DNA from: Trebonia sp963767685
GTDB lineage: Bacteria > Actinomycetota > Actinomycetes > Streptosporangiales > Streptosporangiaceae
Reading direction: 5' to 3'
DNA length: 64,000 nt
NCBI GenBank assembly: GCA_963767685.1
Contig: CAVYEZ010000005.1
Coordinates: 1,550,001-1,614,000 of the forward strand
Under the pieces are notes generated by a model, which was not told where the DNA came from, made no database searches, and was given only the letters and a program-made list of their open reading frames with translations. Made by a program: the position numbers and the translations under genes. Shown piece after piece: positions 52,018 to 60,694 of the stretch; the first letter of the stretch is position 1; every line of letters starts with the position of its first letter.

Positions 52018-53216
52018 GCGCTTGTCTCCCCGGAGGACGAGCCCCCGTACCCCCCGAGGGGGGCCTTCTGGAATCTGGCGGGACCGAAGGGGGTCCAGGC
52101 GCCGTGTGCTTGCTGGCCGCGCAGGAGCGCGAGCACCGCGTCGGCCGTGACGGCGGACAGCAGGATGCCGTTGCGGAAGTGGCCGGCGGCGATGATGAGG
52201 CTTCCGTTATCGTCCGTGACGGGGCCGAGGATGGGTCCGTTGTCGCTGGTCCCCGGGCGCAGCCCGGCGCTCGCCTCCGCGAAGATCAGCTCGCTGACCG
52301 CCGGGACCGCCGTGGTGGCGTCGCGGAGCAGGTCGTGGACGGCGCCGGCAGTGACGTCCCGGTCGTCGCGCTCCTCCTGGGTCGCGCCGACGACGAGCTC
52401 ACCGTCCTGGCGGGGCACGAAGTAGAGGTCGTGGCCCTGCACGAGCGCGCGGACGGTGTGCGCCAGGAGCGGCGGGATGTTCCCCGGGTGCCGGAGGCGG
52501 AGGATCTGCCCCTTGACCGGGCGGATCGCGGTGCGGACCTCCGGCGGCACGCCGTCGAGGCCGCGGGTGGCGTGCCCGGCGGCGATGACGACGTGCCGGG
52601 CGGCGAGCGTCGTTTCCTGTGCTTCGGCGGTGCCAGGTAGCGTTACCCGGACCTGGCCGTCGTCGACCGCCGTCACGGTGCCGGCGAGCACCCTGACGCC
52701 GCTTGCCGCGGCGGCCGCCCGGAGGGCGACTAGGTAGCGGCGGTTGTCGACCGACAGGTCGCCGGTGGCGAGGACGCCGCCGCGGGTGCCCGGCGCGAGG
52801 AACGGCTCCAATCTGCGGCACTGCCTGGCGTCCAGGCGCTCGGCCTTGAGGCCGATCGAGTGGCGGAAGTCGGTGAGCCGGTCGAGCGCGGCCAGGTCGC
52901 CGCTGTCGTAGGCGACGGCGAGGGTGCCCTCGGCGCGCAGGCCGGTGCTCTTCCCTGTTGCCTCTTCCAGTTCGCGGTTAAAGCTCGGGAACCGGTCGAC
53001 GGCGTGCAGGTTCAGGTTCAGCAGGTCCTGCTCGCCGAAGACGGACTCGGAGACCGGGCCGAGCATGCCCGCCGCGACCAGGCTCGCCTTGTCGCCGGCC
53101 CGCGGGTCGTCGCCGCCAGGGTCGATCAGCGTCACGGCCAGCCCGGAGCGGGCCGCCCGCCAGGCGATGGCGGTGCCGATCACGCCGCCGCCGACCACGA
53201 TCACGTCCGCATCCAC
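52014..53216 (-). CDS. thiO: Glycine oxidase
   Basis: The 400-residue FAD-dependent DAO-family enzyme has VIVVGGGVIGTAIAWRAARS at the N terminus, KASLVAAGMLGP near residue 43, HVVIAAGHATRGL near 205, and GLRPGTSDNGPILGPV near 325 with a conserved arginine. It oxidises glycine to the imine needed by ThiG under aerobic conditions. It is the first gene downstream of the TPP riboswitch. The C-terminal 25 residues (PLGGYGGSSSGETSA) form an unconserved tail in G-rich DNA that resembles the thiG tail region. Confidence 0.9.
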   Translation of the reverse strand: MDADVIVVGGGVIGTAIAWRAARSGLAVTLIDPGGDDPRAGDKASLVAAGMLGPVSESVFGEQDLLNLNLHAVDRFPSFNRELEEATGKSTGLRAEGTLAVAYDSGDLAALDRLTDFRHSIGLKAERLDARQCRRLEPFLAPGTRGGVLATGDLSVDNRRYLVALRAAAAASGVRVLAGTVTAVDDGQVRVTLPGTAEAQETTLAARHVVIAAGHATRGLDGVPPEVRTAIRPVKGQILRLRHPGNIPPLLAHTVRALVQGHDLYFVPRQDGELVVGATQEERDDRDVTAGAVHDLLRDATTAVPAVSELIFAEASAGLRPGTSDNGPILGPVTDDNGSLIIAAGHFRNGILLSAVTADAVLALLRGQQAHGAWTPFGPARFQKAPLGGYGGSSSGETSA

Positions 53217-53218
53217 AA

Positions 53219-53310
53219 TGCGCTCCCTTCGCCAGCATTACCTGGATCAGGTTCGACGGTCGGAGGCGGCTCGCCTCCCTCTCAGCCCTCGCTAGGGCTC
53301 CCGCGGGTGT
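53219..53310 (-). promoter_or_regulatory. TPP (THI-box) riboswitch
   Basis: Read on the minus strand the conserved elements appear in order: GGGAGCCC, GGGCTGAGAGGG, GACCGTCGAACCTGATCCAG, GTAATGCTGGCGAAGGGAG. They match the TPP aptamer P2-P5 core. It ends a few bases before the thiO ATG at 53216, so the expression platform must act by occluding the start region. It should turn off thiO-thiS-thiG-thiD when thiamine pyrophosphate is abundant. Confidence 0.95.
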
Positions 53311-53448
53311 TCACTTCAGTGTAACGCTGGCGTCGGACGCGGTCGTTAGCGGGCATCCGGCCGACGTCGTGACGTAGGTCCGCGTATGACTCCGTAGCCC
53401 GCGCCTGACGGCGACACGGTCATATACCCCTTCGGGGTACCCGTCGGG

Positions 53449-53496
53449 GATTGGGTGTCTTTTGTGCCCGCCGGCGGGCACAAAAGACACCCAATC
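53449..53496. repeat. 48-bp perfect palindrome
   Basis: The arms 53449-53472 and 53473-53496 (GATTGGGTGTCTTTTGTGCC with its last four bases, and the exact complement) meet without a spacer. It lies between the riboswitch (minus) and thiE (plus). It is AT-richer than its surroundings. Just upstream, TACCCCTTCGGGGTA is a second small hairpin (53426-53440). No ORF is supported in 53317-53688. Confidence 0.85.
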
Positions 53497-53688
53497 ATGT
53501 TTCCGCGCCTGCCGGTGGCAGCGGTTTGACGCGGTAAAAGATGACATGTCGGACTCGATACCTTAAGGAGGCAGTCCACGCCCGGAGCCAGTGGTGGCTG
53601 CGTACTGGCAGGGTGAACGGAACCGGCAGCCCAGGCGGACGTTGCCATCATCAAGCGTAGGTGTCTGAGATCGGGCACGATTGGGGCC

Positions 53689-54333
53689 ATGACTGATCTG
53701 CGGGCGCGGCTGGCGGACGCGCGGCTTTACCTGTGCATGGACTCGCGGCGGGCGACCGGGGACCTGGAGCCGTTGCTTGACGCGGTGCTGTCCAGCGGGG
53801 TGGACATCGTTCAGTTGCGGGAGAAGGGGCTTGAGGCCGGCGAGGAGCTCGCGCTGCTTGAGGTCTTCCGCGCCGCTTGTGCCCGGCACGGGGCGCTGCT
53901 CGCGGTCAATGACCGGGCGGACGTGGCGCTGGCCGCGGGGGCCGACGTGCTCCACCTGGGCCAGGATGACCTGCCGGTCCCGGTGGCGCGGCGGATTCTC
54001 GGGCCCGGGCCGGTGATCGGGCGGTCCAGTCACAGTTCCGAGCAGGCGTCGGCTGCCGCGATCGAGGAGGGTGTCGATTACTTCTGCGCGGGGCCGGTGT
54101 GGGAGACGCCGACCAAGGCGGGGCGGCCGGGCACCGGGACGGGCCTGCTGACGCACGTGGCGCTGCTCGGCGCGTACCGGCCCTGGTTCGCGATCGGCGG
54201 GATCAGCTTTGACCGGCTCGACACCGTGCTGGAGGCGGGCGCGACGCGGGTCGTGGTGGTGCGCGCGATCACCGAGGCGGACGACCCGGGGGCGGCCGCG
54301 GCGGCCTTCGCGAATCGGCTGCGCGCGGCATAG
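53689..54333 (+). CDS. thiE: Thiamine-phosphate synthase
   Basis: The 214-residue TIM-barrel protein has DIVQLREKGLEAGEELAL near residue 38, AVNDRADVALAAGADVLHLG near 72, the phosphate-binding region VIGRSSHSSEQASAA, the DYFCAGPVWETPTK segment near 125 and FAIGGISFDRLDTVLEAGA near 165. It joins HMP-PP and thiazole phosphate to give thiamine phosphate. It is divergent from the thiO operon and, unlike it, shows no TPP riboswitch. Control must be by other means. The frame starts at the ATG of MTDLRARLADARLY. Confidence 0.92.
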   Translation: MTDLRARLADARLYLCMDSRRATGDLEPLLDAVLSSGVDIVQLREKGLEAGEELALLEVFRAACARHGALLAVNDRADVALAAGADVLHLGQDDLPVPVARRILGPGPVIGRSSHSSEQASAAAIEEGVDYFCAGPVWETPTKAGRPGTGTGLLTHVALLGAYRPWFAIGGISFDRLDTVLEAGATRVVVVRAITEADDPGAAAAAFANRLRAA

Positions 54334-54421
54334 GCCTCCTCCCCCCGCGCATGAGCCAGGCGCCGGGAGCCCGGCCCCTGTATACGGGCCGGACTCTCGG
54401 CGCTAACGAAGAGGGCAGCGG

Positions 54422-55213
54422 TTACGCGTCGCGGAGGCGGAGGACGGCGGCGCCGAGGATGAGGGCGCCCGCCGCCCAGAGGGCGGTGACGCCGAGGCCC
54501 TGCCACGGGGTCAGCGGGAGCTGGCGGACGCCCTCCGTGACCTGGATGTACAGGCCCGCGGTCATCGGCGCGAGCTGCTCCAGGTGGCGGGACAGGGCCT
54601 GGTCGGGGATGACGGCCGACATGATCGGGAGCAGCAGCAGGATGCCGAGCACGAGGCCGATGCCGGCGGCCGAGTCGCGGACGGCGGTGGTGACGCCGAA
54701 GGCGAGCAGGGCGATCAGCGTGAGGTAGAGGACGGTGCCGCCGGCGGCCCGCAGGTCGGACGGGTTGCCGAGGGACAGGGGCACGTAGCCGTTCGCCGCG
54801 ATGAGGCCCTTGCCCGGCAGGATCAGCCAGCCGGCCAGCGCCGAGCCGGCCACCGCGAGCACGCTCGCCGCGAGCGCGCCGGCGGCCGTCACCAGGGCCT
54901 TGGCCGTGAACGCGGTCAGGCGGCGGGGCACCGCCGTCAGCGTGACGCGGATCATGCCGGTGCCGTACTCACCGCCGATCGCGAGCACGGCGATGAGGGC
55001 GATGACCACCTGGCCGAGGAAGACGCCGGTGAAGCCGATCTTCGCGGGGTCCGCGCCCGTCTGCTGCAGGGTGCAGCCGGTCGGCGGGCACTGGAAGGCC
55101 GCGGCCGCGGCCGCGCTCACCGCGATGGTGAGCGCGGCCGCCGCGAGCAAGAGCCACCAGGTGCCCGCCATGGTGCGGAGCTTGGTCCACTCCGCGTGCA
55201 GGGCGTAGCTCAC
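54422..55213 (-). CDS. ABC-2 type exporter permease
   Basis: The 263-residue protein has six hydrophobic segments, ALHAEWTKLRTMAGTWWLLL at the N terminus and EYGTGMIRVTLTAVPRRLTA near residue 90, typical of ABC-2 permeases in actinobacteria. The GTG at 55213 has an AGGAGGG box and overlaps the stop of the preceding permease (GTGA). It forms an exporter operon with 55210-56818 and the ATPase at 56815-57811, next to a divergent two-component system that probably controls it. Confidence 0.8.
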   Translation of the reverse strand: MSYALHAEWTKLRTMAGTWWLLLAAAALTIAVSAAAAAAFQCPPTGCTLQQTGADPAKIGFTGVFLGQVVIALIAVLAIGGEYGTGMIRVTLTAVPRRLTAFTAKALVTAAGALAASVLAVAGSALAGWLILPGKGLIAANGYVPLSLGNPSDLRAAGGTVLYLTLIALLAFGVTTAVRDSAAGIGLVLGILLLLPIMSAVIPDQALSRHLEQLAPMTAGLYIQVTEGVRQLPLTPWQGLGVTALWAAGALILGAAVLRLRDA

Positions 55214-56818
55214 GCGTCCCTCCTGCGCAGGAGGTAAGCGGCCAAGGCGAGCGCGGCCGCCGTCCAGGCGGCGAGCACCGCCAGGCCGGCCCACGGGGCG
55301 AGCGGGAAGTAGCCGGAGAAGGGCGCGTACACCATGGTGACCTGGTGGTAGGCCGGGTAGACCTGCTGCAGGGCGAAGCCGGCGGCCGGCATGACCCGCA
55401 GCAGCCAGTCCCCCGCGCTCGGCGGCAGCACCGAGGCATCGGCGAAGAAGTAAGGGAGCACGATCACGACGATGACGATCGCGATCGTGGCCGCGCTCCG
55501 GCGCACGATGGTCCCGATCGCCAGGGCGAGCACGGAGGCGAACGCGGCGAGGATCGCCGTGCCGACGATCACCCGGGCCTCCGCCATCCCGGACACCGGG
55601 AAGGCGTAATAGCCCCTGGCGCGGGTGATCGCCTCCCCGGCCAGCACGGCTATCCCGGCGCCGATGAGCCCGACGGTGAAGCCGGCCGCCGCGACCACGA
55701 CCGACTTGGCGGCGAGCACGCGGCCCCTGGACGGTGTCGCGGCGAGGGTCAGCCGGATCAGCCCGCGCCGGTACTCGGCGGTGACGAACAGGGCGGCGAC
55801 CACCACGACCGCGAGCAGGCCGGCGAACGTGCCGATGAGGTAGTCGGCGACCGTGGCGGCGGCGTCCGCCGGGCCGCCGTGACCGGCCGGGACCGGCGCG
55901 ATGTCGCCCTGCCCGGTCAGGGTGAACTGCCCGCCCGACTGGTGGTACCCGCCGACACCCGGCTCCTCCGGTGCTGCCGACGTACTGGCCGGCCCACGGG
56001 CCCGCCGTCCAGCCGTCCGACGCGGCGAGGTGGTCGAAGACCGCGGTGGCCTGGGAGGGGCCGCCGGCGCCGCTGGTGCCGCCGCCGAAGTTCTGCGTGA
56101 CCGACTCATAGTCGGGCGACGTCGGTGAACAGGCCGACCTGGGCGGTCGACGGGAGACCGGCCAGGGTGACCGATCCGACTCGCGACCAGTGGGTGCCGT
56201 CGGCCGAGTCGTAGCCGGTGATCGCGTCGCCCGACCTGGTGAGCCGCAGCCAGCGCGGGTTGGCGGGCCCGACCGGGCCCGGCAGGCCCGCGGTGTCGCC
56301 CGTGTAGTTCCACTGGAAGCGCACGCCGTGGCCGGCGGCGACCATGACCGCCGCGTACGCGGAGCCCTGGGTGAGGTTCTCCTTGATGATGAGGCCGGCC
56401 TTGGCCCACGCCACCACGCCGGGGACGCCGTTTCCGTTAGGCGTGCTCGCCGACGGGACGAGGCCGGTCAGCGAGGTCACCTGGACGGTGACGCTGCCGT
56501 TGCCGGCGAGGGGCTGGCGCACGAAGTAGAAGCCGTCGGATACCGGCTCGCCGTCCGGGCCGAGGGCGAAGGAAAGACCATGGCAGTTGCCGTTGCTGCT
56601 GTTCCCCTGCCCGCTAGAGCTGCCGGCGACCCCCTGGCAGGCGCTCTCCCGCCGGCCGAGGCGAGCAGCCCGACGCCGGCCATCGCCAGGACGCCGACGA
56701 GCGCGCCGATGATCCAGCCGCGAACCGTGCGGAACTTGGTCAGCTCCGCCCGCAGCGCCTGCGCGAAGCCGTTCTTGCCGGGCGCGGCCGGGGAGCGGTA
56801 GGGGGCGATCGTGGTCAT
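55210..56818 (-). pseudogene. ABC-2 permease with an inserted extracellular lectin-like domain, three frameshifts
   Basis: Three successive frames combine into one protein of about 535 residues. It begins ALRAELTKFRTVRGWIIGAL with TM1. An extracytoplasmic domain follows (NGNCHGLSFALGPDGEPVSD, WLRLTRSGDAITGYDSADGT) resembling DUF1349/concanavalin-like lectin domains, then a linker and five further TM segments with EYRRGLIRLTLAATPSRGRV. Shifts lie near 56655-56665, 56108-56125 and 55960-55985. The start overlaps the ATPase stop (ATGA). Three shifts suggest decay or poor sequence. The coding pattern on both sides is otherwise intact. Confidence 0.65.
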
Positions 56819-57811
56819 GACGACGCCACCGCCTGCGTACCGGGTTCCCGGTCAGCCGGGATTCCGGCAGCGGGGGGTACGGGGCGTCGTCCCCCCGGGG
56901 GATCACTGTGGAATTCCACCGCGTCCCTGGTCAGTTCCATGTAGGCCTCTTCCAGGGTCGCGCGGTGGGCGCTTACCTCGGCGAAGGGAACATGGTGGGC
57001 GGTGAGAGTCGCCACCACTCGTTCGGCGGAAAGGCCCGCGATCGTCAGGACGTCCGGCGCGGTCGCGGCGACCTCGGCCCCGGCGTTGGCGAGAATGCGC
57101 ATCGCGTCGGTCCGGGCCTGGGTGCGCAGCCGCACGCGGTCGCCGGAGGCGGCCGCGATCAGCGCGGCGACGCTGGTGTCGGCGATGACCCGGCCGCGGC
57201 CCGCGACGACGAGGTGGTCGGCGGTGTCCTGCAGCTCGCTCATCAGGTGGCTGGAGACGAGGACGGCCCGGCCTTCGGCGGCGAGGCCCCGCAGGAACGT
57301 CCGCATCCAGGCGATGCCCTCGGGGTCCATGCCGTTGAACGGCTCGTCCATCATCAGCATCGGCGGGTCGCCGAGCAGCGCCGCCGCGATGCCGAGGCGC
57401 TGGCGCATGCCCAGGGAGTAGCCGCCGGCCTTGCGCTGCCGCACGCCGGCGATGCCCGTCAGGGTGAGCACCTCGTCCGACCCGCTTGGCGGACAGGCCC
57501 TGGGAGTGCGCGAGCCAGAGCAGGTGGTTGCGCGCGCTCCGGCTCGGCTGGAGGGCGGCCGCGTCGAGCAGCGCGCCGAGATGGCTGAGCGGGTGCCGCA
57601 GCCGCCGGTAGGGCTGGCCGCCGACCAGCGCGGTGCCCTCGTCGGGCGCGTCGAGGCCGAGGATGACGCGCATCGTGGTCGACTTGCCCGCGCCGTTCGG
57701 CCCGACAAAGCCGGTTACCTGGCCCGGGGCGACGGTGAAGGTCATGCCGTCGAGCGCCTGCGCCGGGCCGAACCGCTTGCGGAGCCCGGTCACTTCGATC
57801 GTTGCTTCCAT
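56815..57811 (-). pseudogene. ABC transporter ATP-binding protein with one frameshift
   Basis: Part one (ATG at 57811) has EVTGLRKRFGPAQALDGMTF and Walker A VGPNGAGKSTTMRVILG. Part two has the signature GYSLGMRQRLGIAAALLGDP, Walker B MLMMDEPFNGMDPEGIAWM, and the H-loop SSHLMSELQDTADHL, then a C-terminal helper domain. A one-base insertion near 57478-57485 (SAKRV to DEVLTLTG) separates them. Together they make about 331 residues, normal for the DrrA/BcrA type. It is coupled to the permease by ATGA overlap. Confidence 0.75.
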
Positions 57812-57974
57812 GGTGGGTAACGCTAGGTTCCTCCGGTGGTCGCGGTCGTCACGGCGCAGAGCGGTCTTCGCCGCTACCGCTTCGGTGGTACCGAACGGGG
57901 GCGTGGTCCCTCTTGGGAGCTACCGGTGATTTACTCACCAGGGAGGACGCTAACGGGGCGAGATCACGGTGACA

Positions 57975-59370
57975 ATGAGTGGCATGGGAGAACGCTGGCT
58001 GACGCGGCTGGCCGGCGCGCCGCAGGCGGGACGGATCGCCGGCGCGCTGCTCGCGCTGGCCGCGTTCGGCCAGGCGATCGGCCAGGCGGTGTCGATCGGC
58101 TTCGCGAACAGCGGCAAGGTCGGCAACCCGGAGGTGCTCGGCTTCTTGTACGCCGTGGCGCTGTGCGCGCTCGCCCTGTTGTCGACGGTGCCGCTGCTGC
58201 TCCTGCGGCCCGCCGGGGCGGCCGTCGTCGCGGCGCTCGCCAACGTGCTCGTGCTCGCCGTGTTTTCCGCGCCGACCGTCGCCGGGGCGCTCGGCGCGGT
58301 ATTCGCCGCCGGGCGGCTTGGGGCCGACGGTGAGCTGCGGTCCGTGGCGGGCCGGCCCGTCGGCCCCGCGGGGGCGCAGTACCTGGCCGTGGGACTGGCG
58401 CTGCCGTTCCTGGTGCTCGCGCTCGTCCGGCGGGACAACCTGGCGTGCGTGCTGCTCGCGTCCGCGGTCCCGATCGCGGCCGGGACGGGGATCGCGCTGC
58501 GCGCGGGCCGGGCGGCGCGGACGTACAGCGAGGCCGGCGAGGCCCTCGCGGACACGCTGGTGGCGCACACGGCACGCGGTGAGCGGGCCCGGATCGCCCG
58601 CGAGCTGCACGACGTGGTCGCGCACCACATCTCGATGATCGCGGTGCAGGCGGAGACCGGGCGGCTGACGGTCCCCGGGCTGCCGGAGGCCGGGGCGCGG
58701 CGCTTCCTTGAGATCGGCGACACCGCGCGGGCGGGGCTGACCGAGATGCGGCGGCTGCTCGGCGTGCTCCGCGAGGACGCGGCGGACGCTCCGCCCCTGG
58801 GAGTGGGCGACACCGGTACGGGGAAGGGCGCGCCCGGATCGCGGGAGCCCGCGGCGAGCAGGCAGCCGCAGCCGGGGCTCGCCCAGCTCGGCGAGCTGAT
58901 CGACGCCGCCAGGGAGGCTTCGGTGGCGGGGACCCGGCTGATCATCTCCGGGCCGGTCGCGCCGCTTGACCCCGGGGTCGAGCTCGCGGCCTACCGCATC
59001 GTGCAAGAGGCGCTGACCAACGCGCGGCGGCACGCGCCCGGCGCGGCGGTCGACGTGGAACTGCGCTACGGCGCCGGCACGCTGCGGCTGCGCGTCCGCG
59101 ACAACGGGCCGGGGCCGGTTGGCCCGCTCACCGGGTTCGCCGGCCAGGCCGGAGGAACCGGGCGGCGATGCCGCGCCACCAGAAGATGCCGCCCGCCGGG
59201 TCGACGGTCACGGGCTGCTCGGGATGCGGGAGCGGGCCTTCTCCGTCGGCGGTGCGCTGTACACCGGGGCGGCGCCCGGCGGCGGGTTCCTCGTCGAGGC
59301 GGTGCTGCCCGCGGAGCCCGACCCCGTCTGGCGCCCCCGGCCCTCCGTGGAGGCGGCCCGTGCCGAATAG
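57975..59370 (+). pseudogene. NarL-type sensor histidine kinase with one frameshift
   Basis: The protein has five hydrophobic segments at residues 20-190, the HisKA_3 dimerisation helix with the phospho-accepting histidine in RIARELHDVVAHHISMIAVQ, and the ATPase N-box YRIVQEALTNARRHAPGA. A G1 box in RVRDNGPGP follows. Near 59145-59165 the frame shifts, and the second part has the G2 box GHGLLGMRERAFSVGGAL up to a TAG at 59368-59370. Full length is about 465 residues. It pairs with the response regulator at 59435. Together they probably sense the compound exported by the adjacent ABC system. Confidence 0.75.
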
Positions 59371-59440
59371 CCCCGGGTTGAATGGCCCCGTGTTTAATAG
59401 CCCCGTGGTTAATAACGCCGTGGTTACTAACGCCGTGATC
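59366..59440 (+). repeat. 15-bp tandem repeat spanning the kinase stop and regulator start
   Basis: Five 15-bp units lie in tandem: AATAGCCCCGGGTTG, AATGGCCCCGTGTTT, AATAGCCCCGTGGTT, AATAACGCCGTGGTT, ACTAACGCCGTGATC. The first contains the kinase stop codon and the last contains the GTG start of the response regulator. The middle units each offer another in-frame GTG. Copy-number change would move the spacing and start choice without breaking the frame. Confidence 0.8.
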
Positions 59441-60127
59441 TCTGTCGTTGTCGCGGACGACCATGAGGTGGTGCGGGCCGGGTTCGCGGCGCTGCTGGAC
59501 ACCCAGCCGGACTTCACCGTGCTCGGCACGGCGGCGGACGGGGCGGACGCGATCTCCGTCTGCACCGCGCTGCGCCCGGACGTCGTGCTGATGGACATCC
59601 GGATGCCGGGCACCGACGGGATCGAGGCGACCCAGCGGCTGACGGCCGGGGAAGCTCCGCCCAAGGTGCTGATCCTGACGACGTTCGACCTGGACGAGTA
59701 CGTCTTCGACGCGTTGCGGGCGGGGGCGAGCGGTTTCCTGCTCAAGGACGTGACCGCCGAGCGGCTGTTCGAGGCGGTCCGCGTCGTCGCGGCGGGCGAG
59801 GCGCTGCTCGCCCCGGCGGTGACGCGCCGGCTGATCAGCGAGTTCGCGCGGCTGCGGCCGCACGCCGTTGCGGGGGGAACGGGAGCGGCGGGGCGGCCAG
59901 GCGCGCTCACGGCGCTGACGCCCCGGGAGACCGAGGTGCTCGGCCTGGTCGCCGAGGGGCTGTCCAACACGGAGATAGCGGGGCGGCTGGTGGTCACCGA
60001 GGAGACGGTGAAGACCCACGTGAGCCGGATCCTGTCGAAGCTCGGGCTGCGCGACCGGACCCAGGCGGTGGTTCTCGCCTACGAGTCTGGCCTGGTCGTC
60101 CCCGGGCGGTTAGCGGGGCGGGATTAG
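59435..60127 (+). CDS. NarL/LuxR-family response regulator
   Basis: The 230-residue protein has a receiver domain with the acidic pair VVADDHEVV, the phospho-accepting Asp in DVVLMDIRMPGTDG near residue 53 and Lys in GFLLKDVTAERL near 104. A GerE/LuxR DNA-binding domain follows (LTPRETEVLGLVAEGLSNTE, then VKTHVSRILSKLGLRDRTQA). It should be activated by the kinase before it and regulate the divergent ABC exporter. Translation most likely begins at GTG 59435, but several in-frame GTGs upstream lie in a tandem repeat. It ends two bases from the convergent MarR gene. Confidence 0.88.
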   Translation: MISVVVADDHEVVRAGFAALLDTQPDFTVLGTAADGADAISVCTALRPDVVLMDIRMPGTDGIEATQRLTAGEAPPKVLILTTFDLDEYVFDALRAGASGFLLKDVTAERLFEAVRVVAAGEALLAPAVTRRLISEFARLRPHAVAGGTGAAGRPGALTALTPRETEVLGLVAEGLSNTEIAGRLVVTEETVKTHVSRILSKLGLRDRTQAVVLAYESGLVVPGRLAGRD

Positions 60128-60129
60128 AG

Positions 60130-60603
60130 TCAGGCGCCTTCGTTCGGTATTACTATCTTGATGCCCTGGGCGGCGAGGATCTTTTCGCTGAGGGCGCCCA
60201 GCTGCGTGAATTCCTCGCTGGTCAGGGTGTCGACCAGCAGCTCGCGGACGGCGGCCACGTGGCCGGGGGCGGTCGCCTTGACCTTCTCCCAGCCTTCCTC
60301 GGTGAGCACGGCGTTGATGAAGCGGCCGTCGCCCGGGCAGGGCTCGCGGCGGACCCAGCCCCTGGCCTCGAGGCGGCTGACGACGTGGCTCAGCCGGGAC
60401 AGCGAGCTGCTCGCCGTCGCGGCCAGCTCGCTCATCCGGAGCGTGCGGTCGGGGGCTTCGGACAGGCCGGACAGGACGAGGTAGTCGAACTGGGTAATGC
60501 CCGCGTCCTTCTGGAGCTGAGCGTCCAGGACCGCGGGGAGCCGCAGCAGCAGCGCGACAAAGGGGCGCCAGGCCGCCTGCTGCTCGTCGCTGAGCCACTC
60601 CAT
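60130..60603 (-). CDS. MarR-family transcriptional regulator
   Basis: The 157-residue winged-helix protein has the MarR core: ITQFDYLVLSGLSEAPDRTL, MSELAATASSSLSRLSHVVS (recognition helix), RLEARGWVRREPCPGDGRFI (wing with DxR), and a long C-terminal helix. It is divergent from the extradiol dioxygenase gene, with two TTGA-N4-TCAA dyads between, so it probably represses that gene in response to a phenolic ligand. TAGAAT six bases before its ATG predicts leaderless expression. Confidence 0.88.
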   Translation of the reverse strand: MEWLSDEQQAAWRPFVALLLRLPAVLDAQLQKDAGITQFDYLVLSGLSEAPDRTLRMSELAATASSSLSRLSHVVSRLEARGWVRREPCPGDGRFINAVLTEEGWEKVKATAPGHVAAVRELLVDTLTSEEFTQLGALSEKILAAQGIKIVIPNEGA

Positions 60604-60625
60604 GGCTTCATTCTATGACTCTTGG

Positions 60626-60665
60626 TTGATGCTTCAATAACGATGCGATACAGTTGAAGCGTCAA
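60626..60665. promoter_or_regulatory. Twin MarR operators TTGATGCTTCAA and TTGAAGCGTCAA
   Basis: TTGATGCTTCAA (60626-60637) and TTGAAGCGTCAA (60654-60665) are each TTGA-N4-TCAA dyads and are inverted copies of one another except for one base. They begin 28 bases apart. They fill the 91-base divergent gap between the MarR gene and the dioxygenase, overlapping where both promoters must lie. MarR dimers typically bind dyads of this kind. Confidence 0.65.
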
Positions 60666-60694
60666 CTTCCCTTACCTGGCGAGTGGAGGCGGTC

